Below are positions 54,892 through 62,635 of a stretch of DNA of 64,000 bases, in pieces. This stretch comes from Terriglobia bacterium. GTDB taxonomy: Bacteria; Acidobacteriota; UBA6911. Location: NCBI GenBank assembly GCA_020072565.1, contig JAIQGI010000051.1, positions 1 through 64,000 of the forward strand, in the 5' to 3' direction. How positions within the stretch are numbered: the first letter of the stretch is position 1; every line of letters starts with the position of its first letter. The position numbers were made by a program, and so were the translations under genes. The notes beneath the pieces are model-generated. The model had not been told where the DNA came from. It made no database searches and saw nothing but the letters and a program-made list of their open reading frames with translations.

Positions 54892-56604
54892 ATGTCCAAC
54901 ATTTTGCGGCGAGTCTGGGTCGGCCTTCTGGTAACTACCTGTGCTGCCATGCTTTTGAGCGGGGCCCTTCCACCCGCCGTGGTGACTTTCACCGACATCG
55001 CGCCTACTGCCGGTATCAACTTCGTGCACGACAACGCCTGGACACCCGAAAAGTATTTGATTGAAAGCATGGGCGCCGGCTGTGCGTGGATCGACTATGA
55101 CCAGGACGGGTTGATGGACCTCTACCTGGTCAACGGCGCAGCCACCAAGGTTTACACCCCGAAACAGCCGCTGCGCAGCGCGCTCTATCGCAATAACGGC
55201 GATGGAACTTTCACCGATGTGACCCAATCCGCCGGCGTTGGAGCTGACGGATTGTTCGGCATGGGCGTGGCCGTCGGCGATTACGACAATGACGGCTTCC
55301 CCGACCTGTTTGTTCTCGGTTACGACCGCTGCATCCTATATCACAACAACGGCAATCGCACGTTTACCGACGTCACCGCGCGCGCCAAAGTCCAAAACCG
55401 CGGCCTCTGGGCCTCGAGCGCAGCCTGGTTCGATTACGACAACGACGGCCGCCTCGATCTGATCATCGCGAACTATGTCGACTGGACGCCCGAGCGCAAC
55501 TTCTACTGCGGCGATCAGGGCCCCGGCATGCGCGCCTACTGTCATCCCAATGTGTTCCACGGCCAGCCGGCCGCGCTGTACCACAATAACGGGGACGGCA
55601 CGTTCGCCGACGCGAGCCAGTCCTCGGGAATCGGTCCGAAGGCGGCGAACGGCCTGGGCGTGGTGACCTTTGACTACAACAACGACGGCTGGCAGGACGT
55701 ATTCATCTCCAATGACGCTCAGCCCAACCACCTTTTTCAAAACAAGGGCGACGGCACGTTTCGCGAAGTCGGCTACCCTGCCGGGACGGCAGTGAGCGGC
55801 GATGGCCAGATGGAAGCAGGCATGGGGGTGGATGCAGCCGACACCACCAATACCGGCAGGCTGGACATCTACATCACCCATCTTGACATGCAGCTCAACC
55901 GCTTCTACCGGAATATGGGCGATGAGAGCTTCACAGATGCCACGTTGTCCTCCAAATTGGGCTATGACACCTACCTGGTGAGCGGATTCGGCACCCGCTT
56001 CCTTGACTACGACAACGACGGCGCATGCGATCTGTTCGTCGCCAACGGTCACGTGATGGACAACATTCAACTCTACCACCCGAATACGACCTACGCGGAG
56101 CCCAAGCAGATGTTCCGCAACGTAGGCCGCGGCAAGTTTGAGAACGTCAGCGATCGGCTGGGGCCGGACATGCAGAAGCCGCACGTGAGCCGCGGTTGCG
56201 CAACGGGTGATTTCGACAATGACGGCGACCTGGACATTCTCGTCAGCAGCTGCGGCGGAAAGCCCCAGCTCCTGCGCAACGATGGCGGCAACACAAATCA
56301 CTGGCTGGAGATTTTCCTCATCGGAGCCAAATCAAACCGCGATGGCGTGGGCGCTCGTGTGAAAGTCACTGCCGGAGATCTCGCGGTGTATGATCAGAGG
56401 AAAGGCGGCATGAGTTACCAGTCGGCCCAGGACCCACGCCTGCACTTCGGATTGGGAGAGCATGCACAGGTTGACGCGGTCGAAATCGTTTGGCCCAGTG
56501 GGATGATCTCGAAGCTCGAAAAACTGAAAAGCGACCAGATCATCGCGGTCAAGGAAGGCGTGGGGCTGGTGGACCGTCCATTCCCGCGCGTTCAAGCAAA
56601 GTGA
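54892..56604 (+). CDS. CRTAC1-like FG-GAP/ASPIC-UnbV secreted protein
   Basis: A 570-residue exported beta-propeller protein. After a signal peptide (SGALPPAV), repeated calcium-binding FG-GAP/VCBS loops occur, with the pattern DxDxDGxxD (DYDQDGLMDLYLVNGA, DYDNDGFPDLFVLG, DYDNDGRLDLIIAN). The C-terminal ASPIC/UnbV domain (LHFGLGEHAQVDAVEIVWPS) closes it. The start is ATG 54892 with a weak ribosome binding site. It is divergent from the TonB receptor, sharing the 352-bp gap 54540-54891, and convergent with the nitrilase gene. Such proteins are numerous in Acidobacteriota; a surface or periplasmic role in saccharide handling is often assumed but unproven. A second copy occupies 62636-64000. Confidence 0.92.
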   Translation: MSNILRRVWVGLLVTTCAAMLLSGALPPAVVTFTDIAPTAGINFVHDNAWTPEKYLIESMGAGCAWIDYDQDGLMDLYLVNGAATKVYTPKQPLRSALYRNNGDGTFTDVTQSAGVGADGLFGMGVAVGDYDNDGFPDLFVLGYDRCILYHNNGNRTFTDVTARAKVQNRGLWASSAAWFDYDNDGRLDLIIANYVDWTPERNFYCGDQGPGMRAYCHPNVFHGQPAALYHNNGDGTFADASQSSGIGPKAANGLGVVTFDYNNDGWQDVFISNDAQPNHLFQNKGDGTFREVGYPAGTAVSGDGQMEAGMGVDAADTTNTGRLDIYITHLDMQLNRFYRNMGDESFTDATLSSKLGYDTYLVSGFGTRFLDYDNDGACDLFVANGHVMDNIQLYHPNTTYAEPKQMFRNVGRGKFENVSDRLGPDMQKPHVSRGCATGDFDNDGDLDILVSSCGGKPQLLRNDGGNTNHWLEIFLIGAKSNRDGVGARVKVTAGDLAVYDQRKGGMSYQSAQDPRLHFGLGEHAQVDAVEIVWPSGMISKLEKLKSDQIIAVKEGVGLVDRPFPRVQAK

Positions 56605-56681
56605 TTCCAGGCGCGTCCTGCCAAACTCGAATGGAGCGGGCGAATTCATTCGGGACTCCGCGCGCTCGCGGCAGGCGCGAT

Positions 56682-57698
56682 TCACTCCCGGCGCGGCGGC
56701 AGAGGCGGCCCCCCGGCCTTCGCCTTCTCAATCAGCCGGTTGTTTTCCTCGATGGTGTGCGGGAGCGCTTCGGCCCCCCGGGGATAGATCGGACGGGAAT
56801 ACCCGGAGTAGAGCTCGGTGCGCAGGTGAGAAAGCATGTGATGCCCGCGACGGCGGGCGCGCTCTCCGCGCAGGGCATCGATATCCACTGGCGCCACAAC
56901 TATCCTCTCGCCCGGACCGGGTTCGGCCTGGGCGAGAATTCGCCCGTCAAAGTCCACCACCATGCTCCCGCCGGGCCAGCTGAACGGCGGGTAGTTGGCA
57001 AGGCGCGCCCCCTGGTTGACCGCCACCACATAAGCGATGTTCTCGAGCGCCCGGCAACGATTCACCAGTGTCCACCAGTCCAGGGGAGCCGCTGTTCCCC
57101 ATGGGTCCATGTAGGCAGAAACCCGGATCAGCACCTCCGCGCCCTTGAGAGCCAGCTGGCGAATGGCCTCGGGGAATAGCCAGTCATAACAGATCGCTGC
57201 CCCCAGCCTCCCCAACTCGGTGTCGACCACGGGAAAAGGGTCTTCGCTGTAGCCGGGGATGTCGTGCGGGCTGGCATGAACCTCCCATGGGATCCACGGG
57301 TGGGTTTTCCGATATCGCGCAAGAACACCATCGGGCCCCACCAGGCATGTGGTGTTGAAGACGACACCCGGGTAATTCTCGTCTTTTTCCAGAAAAGTGC
57401 CGGTCTGGATGTAGATCCCATGGTGGCGGGCGCGCAGTGAGTACCGGTGCGTGTGCTCGTTAGGCACGGGAACCGCAAGATGCTCCTCCAGCTCGCGGAC
57501 CGTGTTGTAGACCGGTGGAGTGTGGGCGAACTCCGGAAAAACCACGAGGCGCACGGGAAAAAAGGGCTCATAGCCGATCACGGCGGAGTCGATCAGCTCA
57601 AGCATCCGGTCCACCCGCGCGGGAATTTCCCGTCGCGAAGCCGGGCTCGCAAAATCGGTCTGACAGCAGGCGGCATAATACCGTGGCCCGTGGCTCAT
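56682..57698 (-). CDS. Nitrilase-superfamily amidohydrolase
   Basis: A 338-residue carbon-nitrogen hydrolase with the complete Glu-Lys-Cys triad: Glu56 in VFPEFAHT, Lys131 in YRKTHPW and Cys170 in AAICYDWLFPEA. The two alpha-beta-beta-alpha halves are intact. No signal peptide is seen, so it is cytoplasmic. It likely cleaves an amide or nitrile, possibly an N-carbamoyl or formamide compound. The C-terminal tail is Pro/Arg-rich (GGPPLPPRRE). The start ATG 57698 has no clear ribosome binding site. It is convergent with the ASPIC gene, only 77 bp apart, with no obvious hairpin between. Confidence 0.88.
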   Translation of the reverse strand: MSHGPRYYAACCQTDFASPASRREIPARVDRMLELIDSAVIGYEPFFPVRLVVFPEFAHTPPVYNTVRELEEHLAVPVPNEHTHRYSLRARHHGIYIQTGTFLEKDENYPGVVFNTTCLVGPDGVLARYRKTHPWIPWEVHASPHDIPGYSEDPFPVVDTELGRLGAAICYDWLFPEAIRQLALKGAEVLIRVSAYMDPWGTAAPLDWWTLVNRCRALENIAYVVAVNQGARLANYPPFSWPGGSMVVDFDGRILAQAEPGPGERIVVAPVDIDALRGERARRRGHHMLSHLRTELYSGYSRPIYPRGAEALPHTIEENNRLIEKAKAGGPPLPPRRE

Positions 57699-57715
57699 AG
57701 GATTACAAGAATATC

Positions 57716-57808
57716 ATGAAAAATCATCCCGTCTCGGCCGACGTGGATTTCATCTCGAGTTGCTGCACGTCCGACAACAAACAGATCGGCGGGCCGAACA
57801 ACTTTTAA
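57716..57808 (+). pseudogene. Relic of a GH42-like gene (30 codons)
   Basis: ATG 57716 to TAA 57808 encodes 30 residues ending DNKQIGGPNNF, with VDFISS just before. The GH42-like protein at 13756-16059 has VDFIAS and DNKQIGGPNN at the same spacing (residues 339-358). Thus a fragment of a diverged paralogue survives here; the rest is gone. It is wedged between the nitrilase gene and the 3' end of the DUF5695-like gene. Confidence 0.75.
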
Positions 57809-57820
57809 AAGGTACCGATC

Positions 57821-60800
57821 TTAACGAGACGTGCGCGTGATTGATACCGGAACGGCGGCGACCGCGCCGACCGGCAGAGCAACCCTGGTTTCCTGCGCTG
57901 AGCCGCCGCGCACGGTTGCGGTTGTGCGTCCGCCGACGGCGACCGCGTACTCGCCTGCCGGCAGGCCGGCGATCCTCAAACCGGTTTCATGGGCGCGCCC
58001 GGTGCGGTTTTCGAGCGTGAACTGGATCCTGCCGAGGCCGTCATCGACGACGATCGGCTGCTCTTTGGCGTAGCCGTCGTGATCGAGCTCCATGTGAAGC
58101 CGCTCCTGATCGCGGATCACGTGAAATCGTACGCGCAGCCCGTCACGCGGAATCACCCGGACGGAAGCGCCCTGGCGCGTCAGCAGGCCGCCATAAGCGA
58201 TTTCGCCGAAAGCCGGATCCCGCGCCACGATCGTGGCGTGAGTGCGCAACGCGCCGCAGTAGCCCACGTCCTCTTCGGCGCTGTAGTACCAGGCGCCGCG
58301 CGCCATTTGTTTGCCGATCCAACCGCGCCCCATCGCCTCCGGAACGAAGCCGCCGCCGGTAGCCCCGTCGTTTTCTTTGCTCGGATTCCAGTAGCCGTAG
58401 CCGCTCTCGGCGGTGCCGGAGTTGACCAGCGCCCACGAGCTGAGCGAAGAGGCATAGCCGAGCCGCAGGTAGTCGGTGGGATCGGTGGCGAAATTCAGGC
58501 CATAGTCCAGGATCGACCACCCTCCCAGCTGGGACATGTAGCTAAGCAGGTAGGACAGCGAGCCGCGGTAATCGCTCCCAAGCTGATAATAGGTAGTCTC
58601 AAGCCAGCCGCGATCGCACATGTTCAGCAGCAGCTGGAAATTCATGAATTTCAGCGCGGCGTCGTAGGTGACGCTGCGGCGCAGGTCGGCCTCCGGCAGA
58701 TTGGGCTCGGCCGTCGCGCCCGGCTTAAGGACGCGGTTCAGCGCGTACTTCGCGAATGCGCCGGTCGATTCGAAACCGGTGGAATCAAACGCAAACTCCG
58801 AACCGTAGAGGTTCGGCGTTTTGTTGACGAAACGCTCGACTTTGCTTTCCCAATAGCCGCGCAGCGTATCGGCCCATTCCTTTTTGCCTTCCTCCTCGAG
58901 CGTACGGATCAACTCGGGGATAAAGGCTTCGTTCATCGTTCCGACCTCGTTGGCCGACCACTTCTCGATCTCGTTCGGAACCGTCCAGTAGGCGACCGCG
59001 GTGCGATAGGCGCGCTCCAGGTATTGCTCGGCGTTGAGGTACTTGACCTTTTCGGGATAGAACCTGGCAATGTGGAACATGCGGTAGTAAAGCATGATGA
59101 TGTGGGGGTAGTCATAGATACGCCAGAGATGAGCCTGGCCGTTACGGCCTTCATCCGTGCTTTCGCGATTGACCTTGAAGTTCGGAATGCCGTAAATGCC
59201 GTACGGATATTTCTCCTTCTCCGTCATCTGCATCCCGCCCCACAGGTACTTGCTGATGTAGAGCTCCAGGCTGTCGATTTCCGCCTGGTTGGGGAAGAAG
59301 ACGTTCTTCGATGCAACGTAAGCGGGCCGCGCGTTGCCGGCATCGTCGTCGGCGTCGGTCAGCCAGGTGGAGAGGCCGTCACGATCTTCGGGGCTGCGCA
59401 GGATCTCGTTTTTCTGATCCCATTCGGCGAAGACGCCGTAGTACCACTTCTGCGGATCCTGGTGCTGATGGTGCGTGACCAGAAACGAGGCCCGTTTCCG
59501 GATCACAGTTTCGAGCGGTTCCGTAACGAAGAACTCGAGCGAGGTCCACAGCCCGCCGTATTTGATCTTGAGCATGTTCTCGCCCAGTTTCGCAAACTGC
59601 ACCCGGTAGACCTTGACGCCGTTCCCCTTATCGCCGACGAACTCGACTTTGGTGCCGGCAGGATGCTCGGCCTCGACGGCGTCGATCCGGTTGTTGGTGC
59701 GCAGCGAAATCATGGCGGGCAGATCAATCGGGATCGTCATCCCCGGGACGATCACGGTGTCGAATTTGTTCTCTTTGAACAGCACGTCGCGTACGGCGGC
59801 GAAATCTTTGGCCCACTGAAAGCGGAATGAGTAAGTGACTGCAGCACCCGGTGCGCCCTCAGGCGCGAGCTTCAGGTTTGTTACCGGCAGGCGCCAGTTG
59901 CCGCCACCGGCGATGGCCGCCGCCGCTGCCGCCTGCGCGTGGATGTAAGGCGTAAAGGCTCCGCCCGAGTTGTCGAAATACTCGAACCCTGTTCGGCCCA
60001 TGGGAGTCATGATGAGATACGGGCCGTCGCCGCCGCTGCGCTGCCAGTAGATCCAGGAGCCGTGCCCGGCGACCAACGAGTGGCGCAGGAGCTTACGCGT
60101 ATAGATGTCGCCGCGGGCGCCTGTGCGTTCGGCAAAGTTAAACGGCACCGCCAGGTCGCCGATTTCGAGCGCCCTGCTGCCGTCATTGGCCAGCGTGAGG
60201 GTCCAGTCCAGGACTTCGCCGTCGAGTCTGAACGTCTGGTTCACCTTCAAATCGGCGGGCGGCACCGGGATCTGCGCGGGCCCGACGCGCCACTCGGCGA
60301 CGCCAGCGGCGGCGTTCGGCGCCAGCGTAACTTCTATCCGCATCAACGACGTTTTGACCGGGTCAAACTCGACGACGGTGAAGGCATTCGGGGCCGGCGC
60401 ATAAGGAGCGCGGCTACGGACTTCCTTCCACTCCCGGCCGTCACGATAGAGCAGACGCCACGACTGGGGCAGGGTGACGGCATTCGCCTCAGCCACCCAG
60501 AACACCTCGGCCCGGGAGACCTCCTCTTCCGTGGGGAACGTGTACTGCACCCATTGGGTCTGGCCGCGCGCGCCGGACCAGGTGAACATCGGGACCTGGG
60601 TTGCGCCGCCGGGTGCGCCGGGACCGCCGCCGCGGCCTCCGGGACCGCCGCCGCGACCACCGGAGGCGGGAACCTGGCCATCATTCAGCGCCCGCAGTCC
60701 CCCGGCACCTACGGCCGCGCTCGCGGTGCTCTTGGCGGCCAGCGTCGGCAGCAGCGTGCCGACCCGGTATGCAACCGCCTGCGCGCCCGCCTGCGGCTCT

Positions 60801-61060
60801 GGTCCGAGCAGTTCGCGCAGTTCGCGCCAGAAGCCGTTGGGTGCCGACCGGTAGCGGATTACCACGCTGCCGAGCGCGCCGTTGGCGCCGATGTATTCGG
60901 TGTCGTGGATGTCGTTCGTGCGCTTCAGGCTCCGGATCCCGGAGCCGTCATACTGGATCTGGAATGCCCGATTGGAAAGCTCGGCCGCCGTGGCCGCAAG
61001 CCCCGGTAGCATCAAACCCAAAACCGCAAGGCAGGTGCAAACGCGTCGAAGTTGAACCAT
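57821..61060 (-). CDS. Large exported DUF5695-like protein, paralogue 2, with inserted CBM-like module
   Basis: A 1,079-residue paralogue of the 41564-44461 protein, sharing YPYGIYGIPNFKVNRE and YDYPHIIMLYYRMFHIARFY. The signal peptide ends ATAAELS. Residues ~111-268 are an insertion absent from paralogue 1, starting with a Gly/Arg-rich linker (GGRGGGPGGRGGGPG, 134-148) and holding a discoidin-like module (LPQSWRLLYRDGREWKEV) that matches the tail of the GH127 at 20691-23135. The beta-sandwich resumes at LDWTLTLANDG. The start has GAGGGGG at 7 nt. A 90-bp composite repeat lies 63 bp upstream, as at paralogue 1. Function unknown; a glycosidase or lyase is plausible from fold and context. Confidence 0.82.
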   Translation of the reverse strand: MVQLRRVCTCLAVLGLMLPGLAATAAELSNRAFQIQYDGSGIRSLKRTNDIHDTEYIGANGALGSVVIRYRSAPNGFWRELRELLGPEPQAGAQAVAYRVGTLLPTLAAKSTASAAVGAGGLRALNDGQVPASGGRGGGPGGRGGGPGAPGGATQVPMFTWSGARGQTQWVQYTFPTEEEVSRAEVFWVAEANAVTLPQSWRLLYRDGREWKEVRSRAPYAPAPNAFTVVEFDPVKTSLMRIEVTLAPNAAAGVAEWRVGPAQIPVPPADLKVNQTFRLDGEVLDWTLTLANDGSRALEIGDLAVPFNFAERTGARGDIYTRKLLRHSLVAGHGSWIYWQRSGGDGPYLIMTPMGRTGFEYFDNSGGAFTPYIHAQAAAAAAIAGGGNWRLPVTNLKLAPEGAPGAAVTYSFRFQWAKDFAAVRDVLFKENKFDTVIVPGMTIPIDLPAMISLRTNNRIDAVEAEHPAGTKVEFVGDKGNGVKVYRVQFAKLGENMLKIKYGGLWTSLEFFVTEPLETVIRKRASFLVTHHQHQDPQKWYYGVFAEWDQKNEILRSPEDRDGLSTWLTDADDDAGNARPAYVASKNVFFPNQAEIDSLELYISKYLWGGMQMTEKEKYPYGIYGIPNFKVNRESTDEGRNGQAHLWRIYDYPHIIMLYYRMFHIARFYPEKVKYLNAEQYLERAYRTAVAYWTVPNEIEKWSANEVGTMNEAFIPELIRTLEEEGKKEWADTLRGYWESKVERFVNKTPNLYGSEFAFDSTGFESTGAFAKYALNRVLKPGATAEPNLPEADLRRSVTYDAALKFMNFQLLLNMCDRGWLETTYYQLGSDYRGSLSYLLSYMSQLGGWSILDYGLNFATDPTDYLRLGYASSLSSWALVNSGTAESGYGYWNPSKENDGATGGGFVPEAMGRGWIGKQMARGAWYYSAEEDVGYCGALRTHATIVARDPAFGEIAYGGLLTRQGASVRVIPRDGLRVRFHVIRDQERLHMELDHDGYAKEQPIVVDDGLGRIQFTLENRTGRAHETGLRIAGLPAGEYAVAVGGRTTATVRGGSAQETRVALPVGAVAAVPVSITRTSR

Positions 61061-61122
61061 TGTTAGTCCCCCTCATAAGAGCCAGATCGCACTGAAAGGC
61101 CTCTTTTCCATTCTGATATAGT

Positions 61123-61212
61123 GCCCTCCCCTCGGCGCTCATTGCTCTCGTGATCTTGTATCCCGACCTCACGGTCGGGCCTCTTCGCTGGCGGTCCTTC
61201 GGGCCTAACCCT
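61123..61212 (+). repeat. 90-bp composite palindromic element, copy C
   Basis: CCCTCGGCGCTCATT is followed by CCCGACCTCACGGTCGGG and GGCGGTCCTTCGGGCC. It lies 63 bp upstream of the DUF5695-like gene start at 61060. The palindrome arms have compensatory changes relative to copies A and B (GACC/GGTC for GGCC/GGCC), which supports conservation of the hairpin. The remaining 61213-61328 holds no gene. Confidence 0.65.
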
Positions 61213-61328
61213 CGTGCATATGTCCAGACTCCAGCCTCCGAGCTGACGCCCGCGGCTATTCAATGCCGGTGCTTGGGGCCTCCCCGCTTACGCCCCAACT
61301 TCTTTAGTTGGCGCCGTCCGGATGCCCG

Positions 61329-62477
61329 CTATTTCTTCTTTATGACAGGATTCGCCATATAGCCGGCCTTGCGGTCGCCGGGCGCATTTCGGATTCTCTC
61401 TATTTCTTCTTTGTTTAGCTTGTCCAGGATAGCGAGCATCTCTTCGGCCCGCGCTGTGTCACCTCGCCGGCGGTAGGCTGCTGCCAGGTTGGAATAGACC
61501 GCGGAGTTTTTCGGATCCAGCTCCCGGGCCACATTCAGGTGCACGATGGCATCGTCGATGCGGCCCTCCATCAAATACAGCTTGCCGAGAGACATCCGCG
61601 CGCTGACATAGGTGGGGCTCAGCGCGACGGACTGCTCCAGAGCGGAGCGGGCATCGGCGAATTCCGGACTGCGGACTTCGATCCCGGAGAGGATCACCGC
61701 CTCGCCATAGAGTGCCAGCAGCATGAAGTGCTGTTTCCCTTTGCCGATGCCCTCGCGGGCTATGCGTACGGCTTCCTCCACGTTGCTCTCGAAAATGCAC
61801 TTCTGAGCCGCGGCGATGTAAGCGACATCACTCCCCGGCGCCAGTTGGCTTACCTTCTGGAGTTCCTTCATGGCCTCGTCGATAAAATCCAGCCGGGCGA
61901 GCAGAATGCCGTGCTCGAACACCAGGGACGCGGAGCGCGGCAGGCGCTTCAACCCCGCCTCCACCACTTTGAGGCCCATGTCGTAATAGCCGCCGTTCAT
62001 GCACGACTCGATGATGTAGAGATAGAACTTCTCGTTATCAGGCGCCAGGCGGGCCGCGCGTTGGAAAGCAGCGAACGCCTCCTCCGGCTGCCGGTTGCCG
62101 ATCAACGACTGCGCCAGCAGATTCTCGACGTTGGCGTTGCTGCCGCCGTTTTGTCGCAGTTCGTTGAGCAATGCAATGGCCGGCGGGTATTGCCCGGTAC
62201 CCACGTAACAGAGCGCCAGGTTGAAGCTGAGTGCGAAGGCATCGCTAACCTGTCCTTGCGCGGCCAGAAAGTGCGGGATGGCTTCACTGAACTTTCCGCT
62301 GCGGGTAAATGCAATTCCCTTTTGCATCTCGGCTTCTGCCGCCGAGTTGCTCTGTCCGGATTTGCCGCCGCGCTGGGCAAATATCGGGTCGGCCAGGCCG
62401 GCCAGGGAAAACCACACCACGGCCGTGATCAGCGCCAGGCGCGCAGGGATGAGTTTGGTTGGTCGCAGCCGCAACAA
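61329..62477 (-). CDS. Exported TPR-repeat protein
   Basis: A protein of about 382 residues with a signal peptide (LALITAVVWFSLAGLADPIFAQ shown by role, residues ~12-34) and at least seven TPR-like helix pairs: GKFSEAIPHFLAA, GQYPPAIALLNEL, RQPEEAFAAFQRAARLAP and later AIVHLNVARELDPKNSAVYS. The start is uncertain. No ATG precedes the signal peptide in a sensible place, so TTG at 62477 or 62474 is proposed with weak support; the longer frame to 62744 runs through a palindromic repeat and the neighbouring gene. It lies downstream of the ASPIC gene on the same strand, a pairing typical of Acidobacteriota. Confidence 0.82.
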   Translation of the reverse strand: MLRLRPTKLIPARLALITAVVWFSLAGLADPIFAQRGGKSGQSNSAAEAEMQKGIAFTRSGKFSEAIPHFLAAQGQVSDAFALSFNLALCYVGTGQYPPAIALLNELRQNGGSNANVENLLAQSLIGNRQPEEAFAAFQRAARLAPDNEKFYLYIIESCMNGGYYDMGLKVVEAGLKRLPRSASLVFEHGILLARLDFIDEAMKELQKVSQLAPGSDVAYIAAAQKCIFESNVEEAVRIAREGIGKGKQHFMLLALYGEAVILSGIEVRSPEFADARSALEQSVALSPTYVSARMSLGKLYLMEGRIDDAIVHLNVARELDPKNSAVYSNLAAAYRRRGDTARAEEMLAILDKLNKEEIERIRNAPGDRKAGYMANPVIKKK

Positions 62478-62483
62478 GCTCCC

Positions 62484-62590
62484 GTAGGGGCGACCGGCCG
62501 GTCGCCCGTCGTGGGGGAAACAAGAGAGCAAACCATTCGAATGAACCTCATGGACCTCGTGTGATCGGGCGACCGGCCGGTCGCCCCTAC
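62484..62590. repeat. Two inverted copies of a 24-bp palindromic element
   Basis: GTAG followed by the perfect 20-bp palindrome GGGCGACCGGCCGGTCGCCC lies at 62484-62507. The palindrome again, followed by CTAC, lies at 62567-62590, so the pair is in inverted orientation. They fill most of the gap between the ASPIC and TPR genes and resemble REP/BIME units. They may stop or stabilise the upstream transcript. Confidence 0.85.
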
Positions 62591-62635
62591 AATCGTCACC
62601 ACGACTTTGGACACTTGTCTCGCAACAATATCTGG

